Assembly (NCBI GenBank): GCA_902790675.1
Contig: CADASU010000002.1
Coordinates: 248,001 to 312,000 of the forward strand
Direction: 5' to 3'
Length of the DNA: 64,000 nt
From: Oscillospiraceae bacterium
GTDB taxonomy: Bacteria; Bacillota; Clostridia; Oscillospirales; Ruminococcaceae
Every line of letters begins with the position of its first letter. Position 1 is the stretch's first letter. This document shows, in pieces, positions 1 to 9,347 of this stretch. The notes below the pieces were generated by a model. The model made no database searches. It saw only the letters and a program-made list of their open reading frames with translations, and was not told the origin of the DNA. The translations under genes and the position numbers were made by a program.

Positions 1-111
1 AATCAAAGATAATATACTACGCAAAAATCCTTTTTTATATGAAAAGATAACACTAGATATTATCACAAAAATAACAACTGCATCATAAACAATAGGCATA
101 AATAAATACAT
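1..111 (-). CDS. CvpA family membrane protein (partial, N-terminal 37 residues)
   Basis: The first 37 codons of a minus-strand gene run off the left edge. The ATG at 111 follows an AAGGAGA ribosome site by about 5 bases. The visible protein is one hydrophobic helix ending in YKKGFLRSILSL, the hallmark N-terminus of CvpA/colicin V production family proteins, small multi-helix membrane proteins. It lies 13 bases after the DUF5711 gene and is the last visible member of the ruvC-to-cvpA run. The family call rests only on this helix and the KKGF motif. Confidence 0.6.
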   Translation of the reverse strand, partial: MYLFMPIVYDAVVIFVIISSVIFSYKKGFLRSILSLI

Positions 112-124
112 ACAATTTCTCCTT

Positions 125-1252
125 TTACCGTAGCGCAAATTTATATATTCGATTCATAGATATATCATACGCAAATGAATCTATACAAATAATTCTATCA
201 ACATTTTGTTTATTATTGACAGTATTTAAAATTTTTAATTGCATATCACAGCAAATAACCGAATTATCCGTTAAAACTATAACGTTTCTGCCATCACTAT
301 CAATATTTCTTATCTTTTCCTTAAACTGATTTTGCGCAATTTCTTCACCAAAATCATCATAAACAACTAAATTTCCCATAGCCTTAGAGTCTTCACTAAA
401 TAAAATAACTATGTAATTATTTCGTGTTAAAACATATTTAGATAATTTGTCTACATATGTTTTTTCTTTCAAAATACTCCCATTACTGTCTAAAAAAACA
501 AGCTTATTTTCACAAATAATTCGTATATTTCCCCTATCGCAGCTTATAGCAATCGGCATACAATTTCCAATATTAGTTTTAAACAATTCTTGTTTATTAG
601 CAAAATTTAAACCATAAACAGTTCCTTTTGTTATTCCATCATTAGCTCCCATGGTTGTAACAACACAGCCATTACCATTATCGGTAAAGCAAAAATCAAT
701 AATTATATTTTCAGCTGAATTCCACTTAAAAATTTGATTAGACGATCTATCATATATAACTAAACTACATGCATATTTTTCATCTTCAGTTACTAATGCG
801 ACGTTACCATTTTCAGCAACTTTTCCCAATATTATTTTATTTTCCACTATGTTTTTAGCTAATGTTTCGTTGCTTTTTTCTACACTATAACCTGTTCCAC
901 CTTGTTCATATAAAAGAGTTTTATCGTTGCAACTATTAATTACCGGTTGTATAGCGGTATTATTTACAGTTCGTAATTTTATTCCACTTAATGAATAAAA
1001 ATCAAGTTGCTTATTTGTTAAAACAGAAAAGCCAGTTTCGTTTCTCTGAAAATCTATAGCCGAGTCTCCTGAAAGTAAAACAGGATAATTAGAAGTATCT
1101 TGACTACATATTCTCTGATTAATAAATAAATTCCAAATCAAAATAAAAAAAGCCAAAACAAAAAAAACAACCATAAAATATTTTAAATATTTGTAAAAAA
1201 TTTTTTTGCGTCTTTTTTGTCTATATACATTTATATTTAACCTTTCATTCAT
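125..1252 (-). CDS. DUF5711 family protein, membrane-anchored, beta-propeller-like
   Basis: A 375-residue protein of unknown function resembling the DUF5711 family of Clostridia. The start is placed at the ATG at 1252 because GGAGG lies 10 bases upstream; the open frame extends further 5' but without a ribosome site. A basic N-terminus (about residues 14-22, RQKRRKK) precedes one membrane helix at about 25-45. The rest is a long extracytoplasmic region of repeated beta-rich stretches (motifs such as VYDxxSNQ and VYDDFG), consistent with a WD40/PQQ-like propeller. It lies between truA and cvpA, probably in the same transcript. No catalytic residues are apparent. Confidence 0.6.
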   Translation of the reverse strand: MNERLNINVYRQKRRKKIFYKYLKYFMVVFFVLAFFILIWNLFINQRICSQDTSNYPVLLSGDSAIDFQRNETGFSVLTNKQLDFYSLSGIKLRTVNNTAIQPVINSCNDKTLLYEQGGTGYSVEKSNETLAKNIVENKIILGKVAENGNVALVTEDEKYACSLVIYDRSSNQIFKWNSAENIIIDFCFTDNGNGCVVTTMGANDGITKGTVYGLNFANKQELFKTNIGNCMPIAISCDRGNIRIICENKLVFLDSNGSILKEKTYVDKLSKYVLTRNNYIVILFSEDSKAMGNLVVYDDFGEEIAQNQFKEKIRNIDSDGRNVIVLTDNSVICCDMQLKILNTVNNKQNVDRIICIDSFAYDISMNRIYKFALR

Positions 1253-1363
1253 ATTAATTTTCCTCCATATTAAAAACACAAAATAATTAGATTTTACAAA
1301 CAAAAAAATGATATTAAAATATTTTATAAAATAAACCACAAAATTAAATACAACTATTGTAAA

Positions 1364-2098
1364 TTAATAAGTAACATTATTCAAATACAATCCATAAGGA
1401 GGGGCAGTTTTTCCAGCTGCTTTCCTATCTTTCTTATTAATTATATCGCGCACAGACATCGGATCAATTAAACCTTCTGAAACATTTACCAAAGTTCCAA
1501 CAATTATTCTAACCATATTATGCAAAAAGCCATTACCAACTAACTTAAAATTTACCATGCTATCATCTTTCAATACTTCAATATTATGTAAAGTCCTTAC
1601 TTTATTTTTAACATCGGACTTAACAGAACAAAACGAAGTAAAATCATGTTCTCCAATTAATTCTTTAGCCGCCAATTTAACTCTGTCTAAATTTAAACAT
1701 CTACCATAATTCCAAACAAGATTATTTAAAAAAGGATTACGTATTTTAGAATTCCAAATTTTATATATATATTCTTTTGATTTAGCAGAATAACGAGCAT
1801 GAAACGATGAATCCACCTCAATCACAGACTTTATTTCAATATCTAAAGGTAAATAGCCACTAACTGCCCTTCGCATATTGTATGGTGTTATTTTTAAATC
1901 ACTATCCATATGAAAGAAAAAATTATTAGCATGCACACCCGCATCTGTTCTTGAGCAAGCAACAACATCATTTCTAAATCCTGTAACTTTCTCAATAGCG
2001 TCCTGAACAACATGTTGAACTGTTAAACTATTTTTTTGAACCTGCCAACCATGATATGCACTGCCATTATAGCTAATACAAAAAAGAAACCTCTTCAT
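1364..2098 (-). CDS. truA: tRNA pseudouridine(38-40) synthase TruA
   Basis: Converts uridines 38-40 in the anticodon arm of tRNAs to pseudouridine. The 244-residue protein has the family N-terminus YNGSAYHGWQVQ, the catalytic aspartate motif CSRTDAGVHA near residue 55, and the C-terminal FLHNMVRIIVGTLV segment. Length is normal. I chose the ATG at 2098 (TAGGTG ribosome site) over the in-frame GTG at 2107. It follows ecfT, a linkage common in Firmicutes (ecfA1-ecfA2-ecfT-truA), and is probably co-transcribed with it. Confidence 0.93.
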   Translation of the reverse strand: MKRFLFCISYNGSAYHGWQVQKNSLTVQHVVQDAIEKVTGFRNDVVACSRTDAGVHANNFFFHMDSDLKITPYNMRRAVSGYLPLDIEIKSVIEVDSSFHARYSAKSKEYIYKIWNSKIRNPFLNNLVWNYGRCLNLDRVKLAAKELIGEHDFTSFCSVKSDVKNKVRTLHNIEVLKDDSMVNFKLVGNGFLHNMVRIIVGTLVNVSEGLIDPMSVRDIINKKDRKAAGKTAPPYGLYLNNVTY

Positions 2099-2128
2099 AT
2101 AAAGCACCTAATATTTTACAATTTACAA

Positions 2129-2932
2129 TCACAAAAACCAATTTACTAACACTAAAACAGAAACAACAATACCAAATCCAAATAAAAAAATCAAATCCAA
2201 ATAGCAAAATTTTAATTGCTTATATCTAGTACGCTTTTGCCCAACCCTATAGCAACGAGATTCCATGGCTATAGCAAGTTCATCAGCTCGCCTAAAAGCA
2301 GAAATAAAAAGTGGAATTAATATAGGAATCATACATTTAACTTTTTTTATAATATTACCGCTTTCCATATCTACTCCTCTAGATTTTTGAGCCAAAATTA
2401 TTTTTTCAGTTTCTGAAATCAAAGTAGGAATAAATCTAATGGCTATAGAAATCATCATAGATATCTCATCTACAGGAAATTTTATTTTGGATAAAGGCTT
2501 TAAAATTTTTTCTATACCGTAAGTCAAATCAATAGGCAATGTAGTATATGTTAAAAGTGATGAAGAAAATATTAGCAAAACAATTCTACAAAAAATCATA
2601 AAAATAAACAATAGTGATCTATCAGTAATAGAAAAAAACAAGAAACTAAAAATAATTTTTCCATCTCTTAATGTAAATAAATTTATAATTGAAGTAAAAA
2701 TTAATATTGGTAAAATAGGCTTTATATTATTAAACATCATTTTTAATGATATTTTACACCTACTATATAGAAAAAATATTACAAAAAAGTTTATCGCATA
2801 ACAAAAAAAATTGTCAATAAAAAACAAAAAGAAAATATAAACAACTGTAGTAAAAATTTTAGTTCTAGGATCAATTTTATGCAATATAGAATTCCCAGCA
2901 GAATATTGTCCTAAAGTTATATCCTTTATCAT
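2129..2932 (-). CDS. ecfT: ECF transporter transmembrane component EcfT
   Basis: The shared membrane subunit of group II energy-coupling factor transporters, which with the EcfA ATPases powers vitamin uptake through substrate-binding S components. The 267-residue protein begins with the family signature LHKIDPRTKI, followed by several hydrophobic helices. Two cytosolic coupling motifs follow: QKSRGVD near residue 182 and MESRCYR near 222. The second has Cys where most family members have Gly (A-R-G). Its ATG overlaps the ecfA2 stop by 4 bases (ATGA). No S component is encoded in this window, so the substrate cannot be named. Confidence 0.92.
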   Translation of the reverse strand: MIKDITLGQYSAGNSILHKIDPRTKIFTTVVYIFFLFFIDNFFCYAINFFVIFFLYSRCKISLKMMFNNIKPILPILIFTSIINLFTLRDGKIIFSFLFFSITDRSLLFIFMIFCRIVLLIFSSSLLTYTTLPIDLTYGIEKILKPLSKIKFPVDEISMMISIAIRFIPTLISETEKIILAQKSRGVDMESGNIIKKVKCMIPILIPLFISAFRRADELAIAMESRCYRVGQKRTRYKQLKFCYLDLIFLFGFGIVVSVLVLVNWFL

Positions 2933-3792
2933 CGTTTTTCCTTCTCAATTAATATATTCTTCACAACATTAACAGCATCTTCCACTGTATAAATATTTGA
3001 AGGTATATTAAAACCTTTCTGTCTTAATTTAAATAACACTTTTGTTATTTGAGGAATATCCAAACCCATATTTTGAAGCATGTCCACATCTTTAAAAGTA
3101 TTATCAACAGAATCATAGCTTACTACTTCACCATCATTCATAATTAAAATCTTATCAGCATATTTTGCAATATCTTCCATGCTATGAGTTACATGTATAA
3201 CAGTTCTTTTTTCATATTTATGAAAATTATCTATAATTTTTAATATTTTTTCTTTACCTAAAGGATCTAACCCTGCTGCAGGTTCGTCTAAAACCAATAT
3301 CTCAGGTTCCATTGCTAATATTCCAGCAATTGCAGCTCTTCTTTTCTCTCCTCCCGAAATTTCAAATGGACTTTTTAAAAGCAAATCTTGATCTATTTCA
3401 ACCATCTGAGCAGCTTTCATAACTCTTTTTTCTATTTCTTGCGTACTTAATCCCAAATTTTTAGGCCCAAAAGCAATATCTTTTTCAACAGTTTCTTCAA
3501 AAAGCTGATATTCTGGATATTGAAAAACAAGTCCAACTTTTTTTCTCGTTTTAGCCAAATTTTTCTTGTCTTCCCAAATGTCAACACCATCTATATAAAC
3601 TTTACCATAAGTTGGTTTTAAAATGCAATTCAAATGTTGAATTAAAGTAGATTTTCCCGATCCAGTATGACCTATAATTCCAATATATTCTCCTTTTTCG
3701 ACAGAAATAGACACGTTTTTAATAGCTCTGCTTTTCAAATTATCAGTTCCATCGTAAACATAAGTTACATCCTTTAGCTCAATAATTGGCAA
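2929..3792 (-). CDS. ecfA2: ECF transporter ATPase EcfA2
   Basis: One of two ATPases of the ECF vitamin/cofactor transporter. The 287-residue protein shows Walker A GHTGSGKST near residue 42, Q-loop QYPEYQLFEE, signature SGGEKRR, and Walker B LVLDEPAAGLDP. The QLFEE element after the Q-loop distinguishes EcfA2 from EcfA1 (DNQIVA in the next gene). It is 4 bases from ecfA1 and overlaps ecfT, so the three subunits are translated together. Confidence 0.93.
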   Translation of the reverse strand: MPIIELKDVTYVYDGTDNLKSRAIKNVSISVEKGEYIGIIGHTGSGKSTLIQHLNCILKPTYGKVYIDGVDIWEDKKNLAKTRKKVGLVFQYPEYQLFEETVEKDIAFGPKNLGLSTQEIEKRVMKAAQMVEIDQDLLLKSPFEISGGEKRRAAIAGILAMEPEILVLDEPAAGLDPLGKEKILKIIDNFHKYEKRTVIHVTHSMEDIAKYADKILIMNDGEVVSYDSVDNTFKDVDMLQNMGLDIPQITKVLFKLRQKGFNIPSNIYTVEDAVNVVKNILIEKEKR

Positions 3793-3796
3793 AATA

Positions 3797-4639
3797 TTAT
3801 CCTCCTAACAAATCCGATAAAGCACTAACGCATTCATCAATATCTAAAACTGTTTTACTGTCTAAATTACATCTATCACACAATAAATTAAAAAATTCCG
3901 TGACTTGTGGAACAGATAAATTTGCTTTAGCCAGCAATTCCCTATCAGCAAATATATTCCTTGGCATATCCTCTTTCAAAATATTTCCATCTTTCATAAC
4001 AATAACTCTATCGGCAAATACTACTTCTTCCATATAGTGTGTTATATTTATAACTGTTGTTTTATGTTCACAATTAAGCTTTTTCATTATATTCAAAACT
4101 TCTTTTCTTCCGATAGGATCCAACATAGAGGTAGACTCATCAAAAATAATACATTTTGGTTTCATCGCTAAAATTCCAGCAATAGCCACTCTCTGCTTTT
4201 GCCCTCCCGATAATTTAGAAACCGCGCTTTTTTTCAGTTCATACATGCCAACCATTTTCAAGGTTTCGTCTATAATTGGCGCTATATCTTCGGAAGGAAC
4301 ACACAAATTTTCCAATACAAATGCAACATCTTCATCAACTAAAGTAGCAACAATTTGATTATCTGGATTTTGAAAAACCATTCCAATATTTTTTCTTACT
4401 TCAAAAGCAGTTTGTCCATCCTGAACACAAACACCATCTACAACTAAAGTTCCAGCCGTCGGAATAAATAGTGCATTAAGTAACTTGGCCAATGTAGATT
4501 TACCACTTCCATTGTGTCCAACTATTGCTACAAAATCTCCCTGATTAAGCGAAAAATTCAAATTATGTAAAATATCTATATTCGCACCTTCCTTAGCATA
4601 TGAAAAGCACAAACCATTTGCATCAATTAGCGATTGCAT
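3797..4639 (-). CDS. ecfA1: ECF transporter ATPase EcfA1
   Basis: Second ATPase of the ECF module, expected to form a heterodimer with EcfA2. With the start at ATG 4639 (AAAGGAA ribosome site), the protein is 280 residues. Walker A is GHNGSGKST, the Q-loop is FQNPDNQIVA, the signature is LSGGQKQR and Walker B is CIIFDESTSMLDP. The Ser after DE (DES rather than DEP) is usual for EcfA1. The open frame extends upstream into the methyltransferase gene, but that extension lacks a ribosome site and family similarity. Confidence 0.92.
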   Translation of the reverse strand: MQSLIDANGLCFSYAKEGANIDILHNLNFSLNQGDFVAIVGHNGSGKSTLAKLLNALFIPTAGTLVVDGVCVQDGQTAFEVRKNIGMVFQNPDNQIVATLVDEDVAFVLENLCVPSEDIAPIIDETLKMVGMYELKKSAVSKLSGGQKQRVAIAGILAMKPKCIIFDESTSMLDPIGRKEVLNIMKKLNCEHKTTVINITHYMEEVVFADRVIVMKDGNILKEDMPRNIFADRELLAKANLSVPQVTEFFNLLCDRCNLDSKTVLDIDECVSALSDLLGG

Positions 4640-4665
4640 ACAACATATATTCCTTTTCTTAAATT

Positions 4666-5526
4666 TTAATTCCACGCAAGCGCAGTATTTCCACATGGCA
4701 ATTTAAAATCAGTTTTAGCAACTTTCAAACCAATTTCATCACAAGATAAATTATCAAATGAATTAGCAACTGTAACTCGAGCCAAATATTTCATAGTTTC
4801 CGGCGATAATCCAGATGTATATGAATTCAAAGCAAAAAACAAAGGAGACTCTGATAAAAGTTGACTCAACATAGTTAATAAGTCATATATCTTATTTTCT
4901 ATCTTCCAAACTTCCCCGTTAGGCCCTCTTCCATAGGAAGGCGGATCTAAAATAATAGCATCATATTTTCTACCTCTGCGAATTTCACGAGCAACAAATT
5001 TCTCACAATCATCAACAATCCAACGTATTGGCGCATTTTCTAAGGAAGACAATTTTGCATTTTCTCTTGCCCAACTAACCATGCCCTTAGATGCATCAAC
5101 ATGACAAACCGAAGCGCCTGCTTTAGCACAAGCTAAAGTCGCACCACCAGTATAAGCAAACAGATTAATAACAGCCACAGGTCTGTTTGCTTCTTTAATC
5201 TTATCCATAAAAAACTGCCAATTAGCTGCCTGTTCAGGGAAAAGTCCCATATGCTTAAATCCTGTAGGTTCAACTTTAAACGTTAAATCTTTCCAATGAA
5301 TATTCTGGCTTGAAATCTCACCATGAAAATACTTCCAATTTCCTCCGCCCTTTGACGAACGATAATATCTTGCATCAACATTATTCCAATGTGAATTTAC
5401 TTTATCTGTATTCCATATAATTTGGGGGTCAGGCCTAACTAATATTTTATTGCCCCATCTCTCAAGCCTATTTCCATCAGAAGCATCTATAAGCTCATAG
5501 TCATTCCAGTTCAACGCAGTTCTCAT
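4666..5526 (-). CDS. Class I SAM-dependent methyltransferase (RlmI/RlmK-like)
   Basis: Probable rRNA base methyltransferase. The 286-residue protein carries SAM-binding motif I (LFAYTGGATLACAKAGA, about 125-141), the acidic DVDASKG-type loop written here as HVDASKGM, and the catalytic-loop motif LDPPSYGRG. It lacks the N-terminal PUA domain of E. coli RlmI, giving the short form common in Firmicutes. The ATG at 5526 overlaps the glmM stop as ATGA, showing translational coupling. The modified nucleotide cannot be told from sequence alone. Confidence 0.8.
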   Translation of the reverse strand: MRTALNWNDYELIDASDGNRLERWGNKILVRPDPQIIWNTDKVNSHWNNVDARYYRSSKGGGNWKYFHGEISSQNIHWKDLTFKVEPTGFKHMGLFPEQAANWQFFMDKIKEANRPVAVINLFAYTGGATLACAKAGASVCHVDASKGMVSWARENAKLSSLENAPIRWIVDDCEKFVAREIRRGRKYDAIILDPPSYGRGPNGEVWKIENKIYDLLTMLSQLLSESPLFFALNSYTSGLSPETMKYLARVTVANSFDNLSCDEIGLKVAKTDFKLPCGNTALAWN

Positions 5527-6878
5527 GCACAAACAACCTCAACTATTTTTTCCGCTATTTCATTTGACATTTCTTTAATCAAATTTTTATTTTTACCTTC
5601 AATCATTACACGTATTATTGGCTCAGTTCCCGAACACCTAACTAATATTCTACCATCTTCTCCTAATAATTGTTTTTTCTTTTGTATATATTCTTCAATT
5701 TCTGAGCTATTTAAGTAAATTTCTTTTTGCTCACTATTGGCTTTAACATTAACTAAAACCTGTGGAAATTTATTCATAACACTTGCCAATTCAGAAAAAG
5801 ATTTACCACTATTTTTTATGCAATTCAACAGTTGAACTGCAGTTAGCTGACCATCACCAGTATTGGCAAAATCTTTAAAAATTATATGTCCAGATTGCTC
5901 TCCACCTATTTTATGACCATTAGTTAACATTTTTTCTAAAACATACCTATCTCCAACTTTTGTTACCTCTAAATTTATGTTGTTTTCCTTTGCAAAGTGA
6001 AAAAAGCCTAAATTTGACATAACAGTCACAACTACTGTATCTCCAGCAAGACAATTATTGTTTTTCATATGCTTAGCGAATATTGCAATTAACTGATCTC
6101 CATCAATTATATTTCCATCTTCATCAACAGCCAAGCATCTATCTGCATCTCCATCAAAGGCAACTCCAACATCATAATTACCCTCTCGAACATAATTAGC
6201 AAGCCTATCAATATGCGTTGAGCCACAATTCTCATTTATGTTAAAACCGTCTGGAGCATCATTGATAAAATCGGCGTTAACTTTTAATTTTTTAAAAATA
6301 CTAGCTGCAGTTGTAGATGCACTCCCATTTGCACAGTCCACAATCACTTTTATTCCGGACAAATCACCACACTCTGTAGTTTTACATACATAATCAACAT
6401 AGTCAGCAACAGCATTTTTACAGAAAAAACTTCTACCAATTTCTTTATTATTTTCAAAAATAATTTTATCATCAAAGTTAAAAATAAATTCTTCAATTTC
6501 CAGCTCTAATTCATCCGAAAGCTTTAGACCTTCACCATTAAATATTTTTATGCCATTAAATTCTGCTGGATTATGTGAAGCAGATATCATAATGCCCGCA
6601 TCACATTTATATTTCTTTGCCAGTAAAGAAATTGCCGGCGTAGGAACCACCTCTGCTAAAAGACAATCCGCTCCAACAGAACAAATTCCAGCAACCAAAG
6701 CAGCCTCTAACATTTGCCCTGAAATTCGCGTATCACGCCCAATAATTATATTCGGTTTGCTATTGCCGTGTTTTGCCAAAACATATGCAGCAGCCTTTCC
6801 AACTTTCGTTGCCAATTCACAAGAAAGATCTGCTCCAACAACTCCTCGAATTCCATCAGTACCAAACAGTTTTCCCAT
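5523..6878 (-). CDS. glmM: Phosphoglucosamine mutase GlmM
   Basis: Interconverts glucosamine-6-P and glucosamine-1-P for UDP-GlcNAc and peptidoglycan synthesis. The 451-residue protein starts at ATG 6878 behind GAGGAG. It shows KLFGTDGIRG, the phosphoserine loop ISASHNPAEFNGIK near residue 100, the metal-binding loop DGDADR, and the C-terminal phosphate-binding RCSGTEPIIRVM. In many Firmicutes glmM follows cdaA-cdaR; here those two genes are about 24 kb away and glmM is instead downstream of ruvB. The next enzyme of the pathway, glmU, is also in this window. Confidence 0.95.
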   Translation of the reverse strand: MGKLFGTDGIRGVVGADLSCELATKVGKAAAYVLAKHGNSKPNIIIGRDTRISGQMLEAALVAGICSVGADCLLAEVVPTPAISLLAKKYKCDAGIMISASHNPAEFNGIKIFNGEGLKLSDELELEIEEFIFNFDDKIIFENNKEIGRSFFCKNAVADYVDYVCKTTECGDLSGIKVIVDCANGSASTTAASIFKKLKVNADFINDAPDGFNINENCGSTHIDRLANYVREGNYDVGVAFDGDADRCLAVDEDGNIIDGDQLIAIFAKHMKNNNCLAGDTVVVTVMSNLGFFHFAKENNINLEVTKVGDRYVLEKMLTNGHKIGGEQSGHIIFKDFANTGDGQLTAVQLLNCIKNSGKSFSELASVMNKFPQVLVNVKANSEQKEIYLNSSEIEEYIQKKKQLLGEDGRILVRCSGTEPIIRVMIEGKNKNLIKEMSNEIAEKIVEVVCA

Positions 6879-6915
6879 ACCAAAATAACTCCTCAAAATA
6901 ATACAATCAAAAAAT

Positions 6916-7950
6916 CTAGTTTATAGTTTGTTGACCCAATTTTTCTATTTTCAAATATTCATAGGCTTTAGAAGTAACACATCTACCACGTGGTGTTCTA
7001 GTCAAAAATCCTAGCTGCATTAAATATGGTTCATATACATCTTCAATTGTAACTGATTCTTCTCCTAATAATGCTGCTATTGTCTCCAATCCAACCGGCC
7101 CACCAGAATAATTACTTATCATAGTTTTTAACATCTTAATATCTAAAGGCTCCAGTCCCTTTTCATCAATTCCTAGCCTATTAAGAGACGTTTGAACTAT
7201 ATCATAATTAATTATATCATCTCCAAGCACTTGAGCAAAGTCTCTAGTTCTTTTCAAAAGTCTATTTGCAATTCTTGGCGTCCCTCGAGACCTTTTACCC
7301 AATTCATATGCTCCATCTGGCTCACATTTAATATTCAGCAATTTTGCACTTCTCATAATTATAGTTTTTAATTCTTCAGGATTATAAAGTTCTAAGCGCA
7401 AAATCACGCCAAATCTATCTCTTAAAGGAGCTGAAAGCTGACCTGCTCTAGTTGTGGCTCCAACAAGAGTAAATTTAGGCAAATCCAAACGTATAGAACG
7501 AGCTGAAGGCCCTTTTCCTATTATAATATCTATAGCATTATCCTCCATAGCCGGATATAAAACTTCCTCTACTTGCCGTGAAAGCCGATGAATTTCATCA
7601 ATAAACAAAACATCATTTTCATTTAAGCTGGAAAGAAGCGCTGCTAAATCTCCAGGCTTTTCAATTGCAGGCCCAGATGTAATACGTATGTTAACTCCTA
7701 ATTCATTTGATATTATTATAGACAAAGTAGTTTTACCTAAACCCGGCGGACCGTAGAGCAAAACATGATCTAATGCATCCCCACGTCTACGAGCAGCCTC
7801 TATATATATTGAAAGATTTTCTTTTACCTTATCTTGACCCACATATTCCTTAAGCGTTTTAGGCCTAAGAGTAAATTCAAAGTCCACATCTTCCTGTTTG
7901 AACTCTGGCTCTGTTAACCTAGATTCAAAATCCACATCTTTATCAAACAA
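6916..7950 (-). CDS. ruvB: Holliday junction branch migration helicase RuvB
   Basis: Hexameric AAA+ motor that drives branch migration with RuvA. The 344-residue protein has the N-terminal [18 protein letters not shown], Walker [10 protein letters not shown], Walker [10 protein letters not shown], sensor GATTRAG, the arginine finger region LRDRFG, and the C-terminal winged helix ending [11 protein letters not shown]. The start is a TTG at 7950 behind GAGGTG. It follows ruvA with a gap of about 37 bases and completes a ruvCAB operon. Confidence 0.96.
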   Translation of the reverse strand: MFDKDVDFESRLTEPEFKQEDVDFEFTLRPKTLKEYVGQDKVKENLSIYIEAARRRGDALDHVLLYGPPGLGKTTLSIIISNELGVNIRITSGPAIEKPGDLAALLSSLNENDVLFIDEIHRLSRQVEEVLYPAMEDNAIDIIIGKGPSARSIRLDLPKFTLVGATTRAGQLSAPLRDRFGVILRLELYNPEELKTIIMRSAKLLNIKCEPDGAYELGKRSRGTPRIANRLLKRTRDFAQVLGDDIINYDIVQTSLNRLGIDEKGLEPLDIKMLKTMISNYSGGPVGLETIAALLGEESVTIEDVYEPYLMQLGFLTRTPRGRCVTSKAYEYLKIEKLGQQTIN

Positions 7951-7987
7951 GTTTATTCACCTCAAAGTCTAATTATTACTCAAATAC

Positions 7988-8602
7988 TTAATTAATAGCT
8001 AAAACCTTCAAAGCTTCTTTTATTAACTGTTCAACCGACATATCTTTAGGCTGCCCCACCACAGCTTTAGTTGCATCATTTTTTCCATATCCCAAAACAA
8101 CTAAAGCACTTATAGCTTCATCAAAATTACTCCGCACATCATTATTTACAGACAGCATTTCACCAGACACAATCTTATCCATAGAGCTTCCAACCTTATC
8201 TTTGAGCTCCAAAATTATTCTTTTTGCAGTTTTCGAACCTATTCCTTTGCACTGAGTTAACGTTTTACTATCTCCAGATGCAACACACGCAATTAGCTGC
8301 TCAGTTGATATACTAGATAAAATAGATAGAGCAAAGCTAGGCCCAACTCCTGAAACTGAAGTTAACATTTTAAAGCTTTTTCGCTCATCCTGAGCGTAAA
8401 ATCCAAAAATATCTATCGAATTTTCTCTACTAACAAAATGAGTATATAATTTTACTTTTTCTCCTACTTTTGGACACATACCCGCAGTTGTAGCTGTAAT
8501 TTTAAGCTCAAAAGCAATTCCACTATCACATTCAATAGCAGCATGATATACACTATCTACTTGCTCCAAATAAACCAAATCACCTTTTAAACTATATATC
8601 AT
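7988..8602 (-). CDS. ruvA: Holliday junction DNA-binding protein RuvA
   Basis: Tetrameric junction-binding partner of RuvB. The 204-residue protein has the OB-fold N-terminus (MIYSLKGDLVYLEQ), the two helix-hairpin-helix segments LTSVSGVGPSFAL and LTQCKGIGSKTAKRIILEL, and the C-terminal RuvB-binding domain ending EQLIKEALKVL. The ATG overlaps the ruvC stop by 4 bases. Length and order are typical. Confidence 0.95.
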   Translation of the reverse strand: MIYSLKGDLVYLEQVDSVYHAAIECDSGIAFELKITATTAGMCPKVGEKVKLYTHFVSRENSIDIFGFYAQDERKSFKMLTSVSGVGPSFALSILSSISTEQLIACVASGDSKTLTQCKGIGSKTAKRIILELKDKVGSSMDKIVSGEMLSVNNDVRSNFDEAISALVVLGYGKNDATKAVVGQPKDMSVEQLIKEALKVLAIN

Positions 8603-9099
8603 TTTATCTCCTTTAATTTTAGAAGTCTTGAAGAATAGCTGTGTGCATGCGCTATAGCAACAGCTAATGCATCTGCAGTATCATCCAACTTTGGCATTTT
8701 ATTAAGATTTAAAAGCCGCTTTGTCATATTCATCACTTGTTTCTTCTCCGCTCTACCATAACCAACCACGCCCTGTTTCACTTGAATAGGAGTATATTCA
8801 CTAACATTTAGTCCGTTATGTTTTGCAGACAATAATATAACTCCTCTAGCTTGAGCAACATCTATTCCAGTTTTTTTATTCGATGAAAAAAACAACTTTT
8901 CTATAGCCATTTCGTCTGGCTTATAGGCACTTAAAATATTCCCCAACTGCTCATATATCATACAAATTCTTGATGAAAAATCAATATTAGGCGGCGTAAG
9001 TATAGCCCCGTAATTTATTGTCACAAACCTAGTGTTATTATAATCTAAAACGCCCCAACCAACAATGGCATATCCTGGATCTATACCAATTATTTTCAA
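8599..9099 (-). CDS. ruvC: Crossover junction endodeoxyribonuclease RuvC
   Basis: Resolves Holliday junctions by symmetric nicking. The 166-residue protein begins KIIGIDPG (first catalytic Asp), then AIEKLFF (catalytic Glu), and ends with KLDDTADALAVAIAH (the last acidic pair). I place the start at TTG 9099, seven bases after GAGGTG, matching the family N-terminus; an in-frame TTG at 9114 overlaps the ribosome site and is unlikely. It is first gene of the long minus-strand run down to position 1. Confidence 0.95.
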   Translation of the reverse strand: MKIIGIDPGYAIVGWGVLDYNNTRFVTINYGAILTPPNIDFSSRICMIYEQLGNILSAYKPDEMAIEKLFFSSNKKTGIDVAQARGVILLSAKHNGLNVSEYTPIQVKQGVVGYGRAEKKQVMNMTKRLLNLNKMPKLDDTADALAVAIAHAHSYSSRLLKLKEIK

Positions 9100-9347
9100 T
9101 ATAAAACACCTCAAGCCACAAAAAGATACCTAATTATACCATACTGCGAAAAAATTATCAAGCAGCTCTCAACCATATACTAGCAAAACAAGATAAGTTT
9201 TTCAAACTGCTTCTTCGATGTTTTTAGACAAATTTATTACACAAACCGCTATTACGACTTTGCATAAAAATTTTATAATTTTCAAGAGAGTTGCACATTT
9301 TGTGTGAAAATTCTCAAAAGAAGTAATCTATTAAGGAGTGATATTTA

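Noticed and set aside
9161-9347. Sporulation-type promoter (CATATACTA) upstream of the amidase gene
   Set aside because: The -10-like match has no convincing partner at the -35 distance and is far from the start codon; I could not choose a promoter here.
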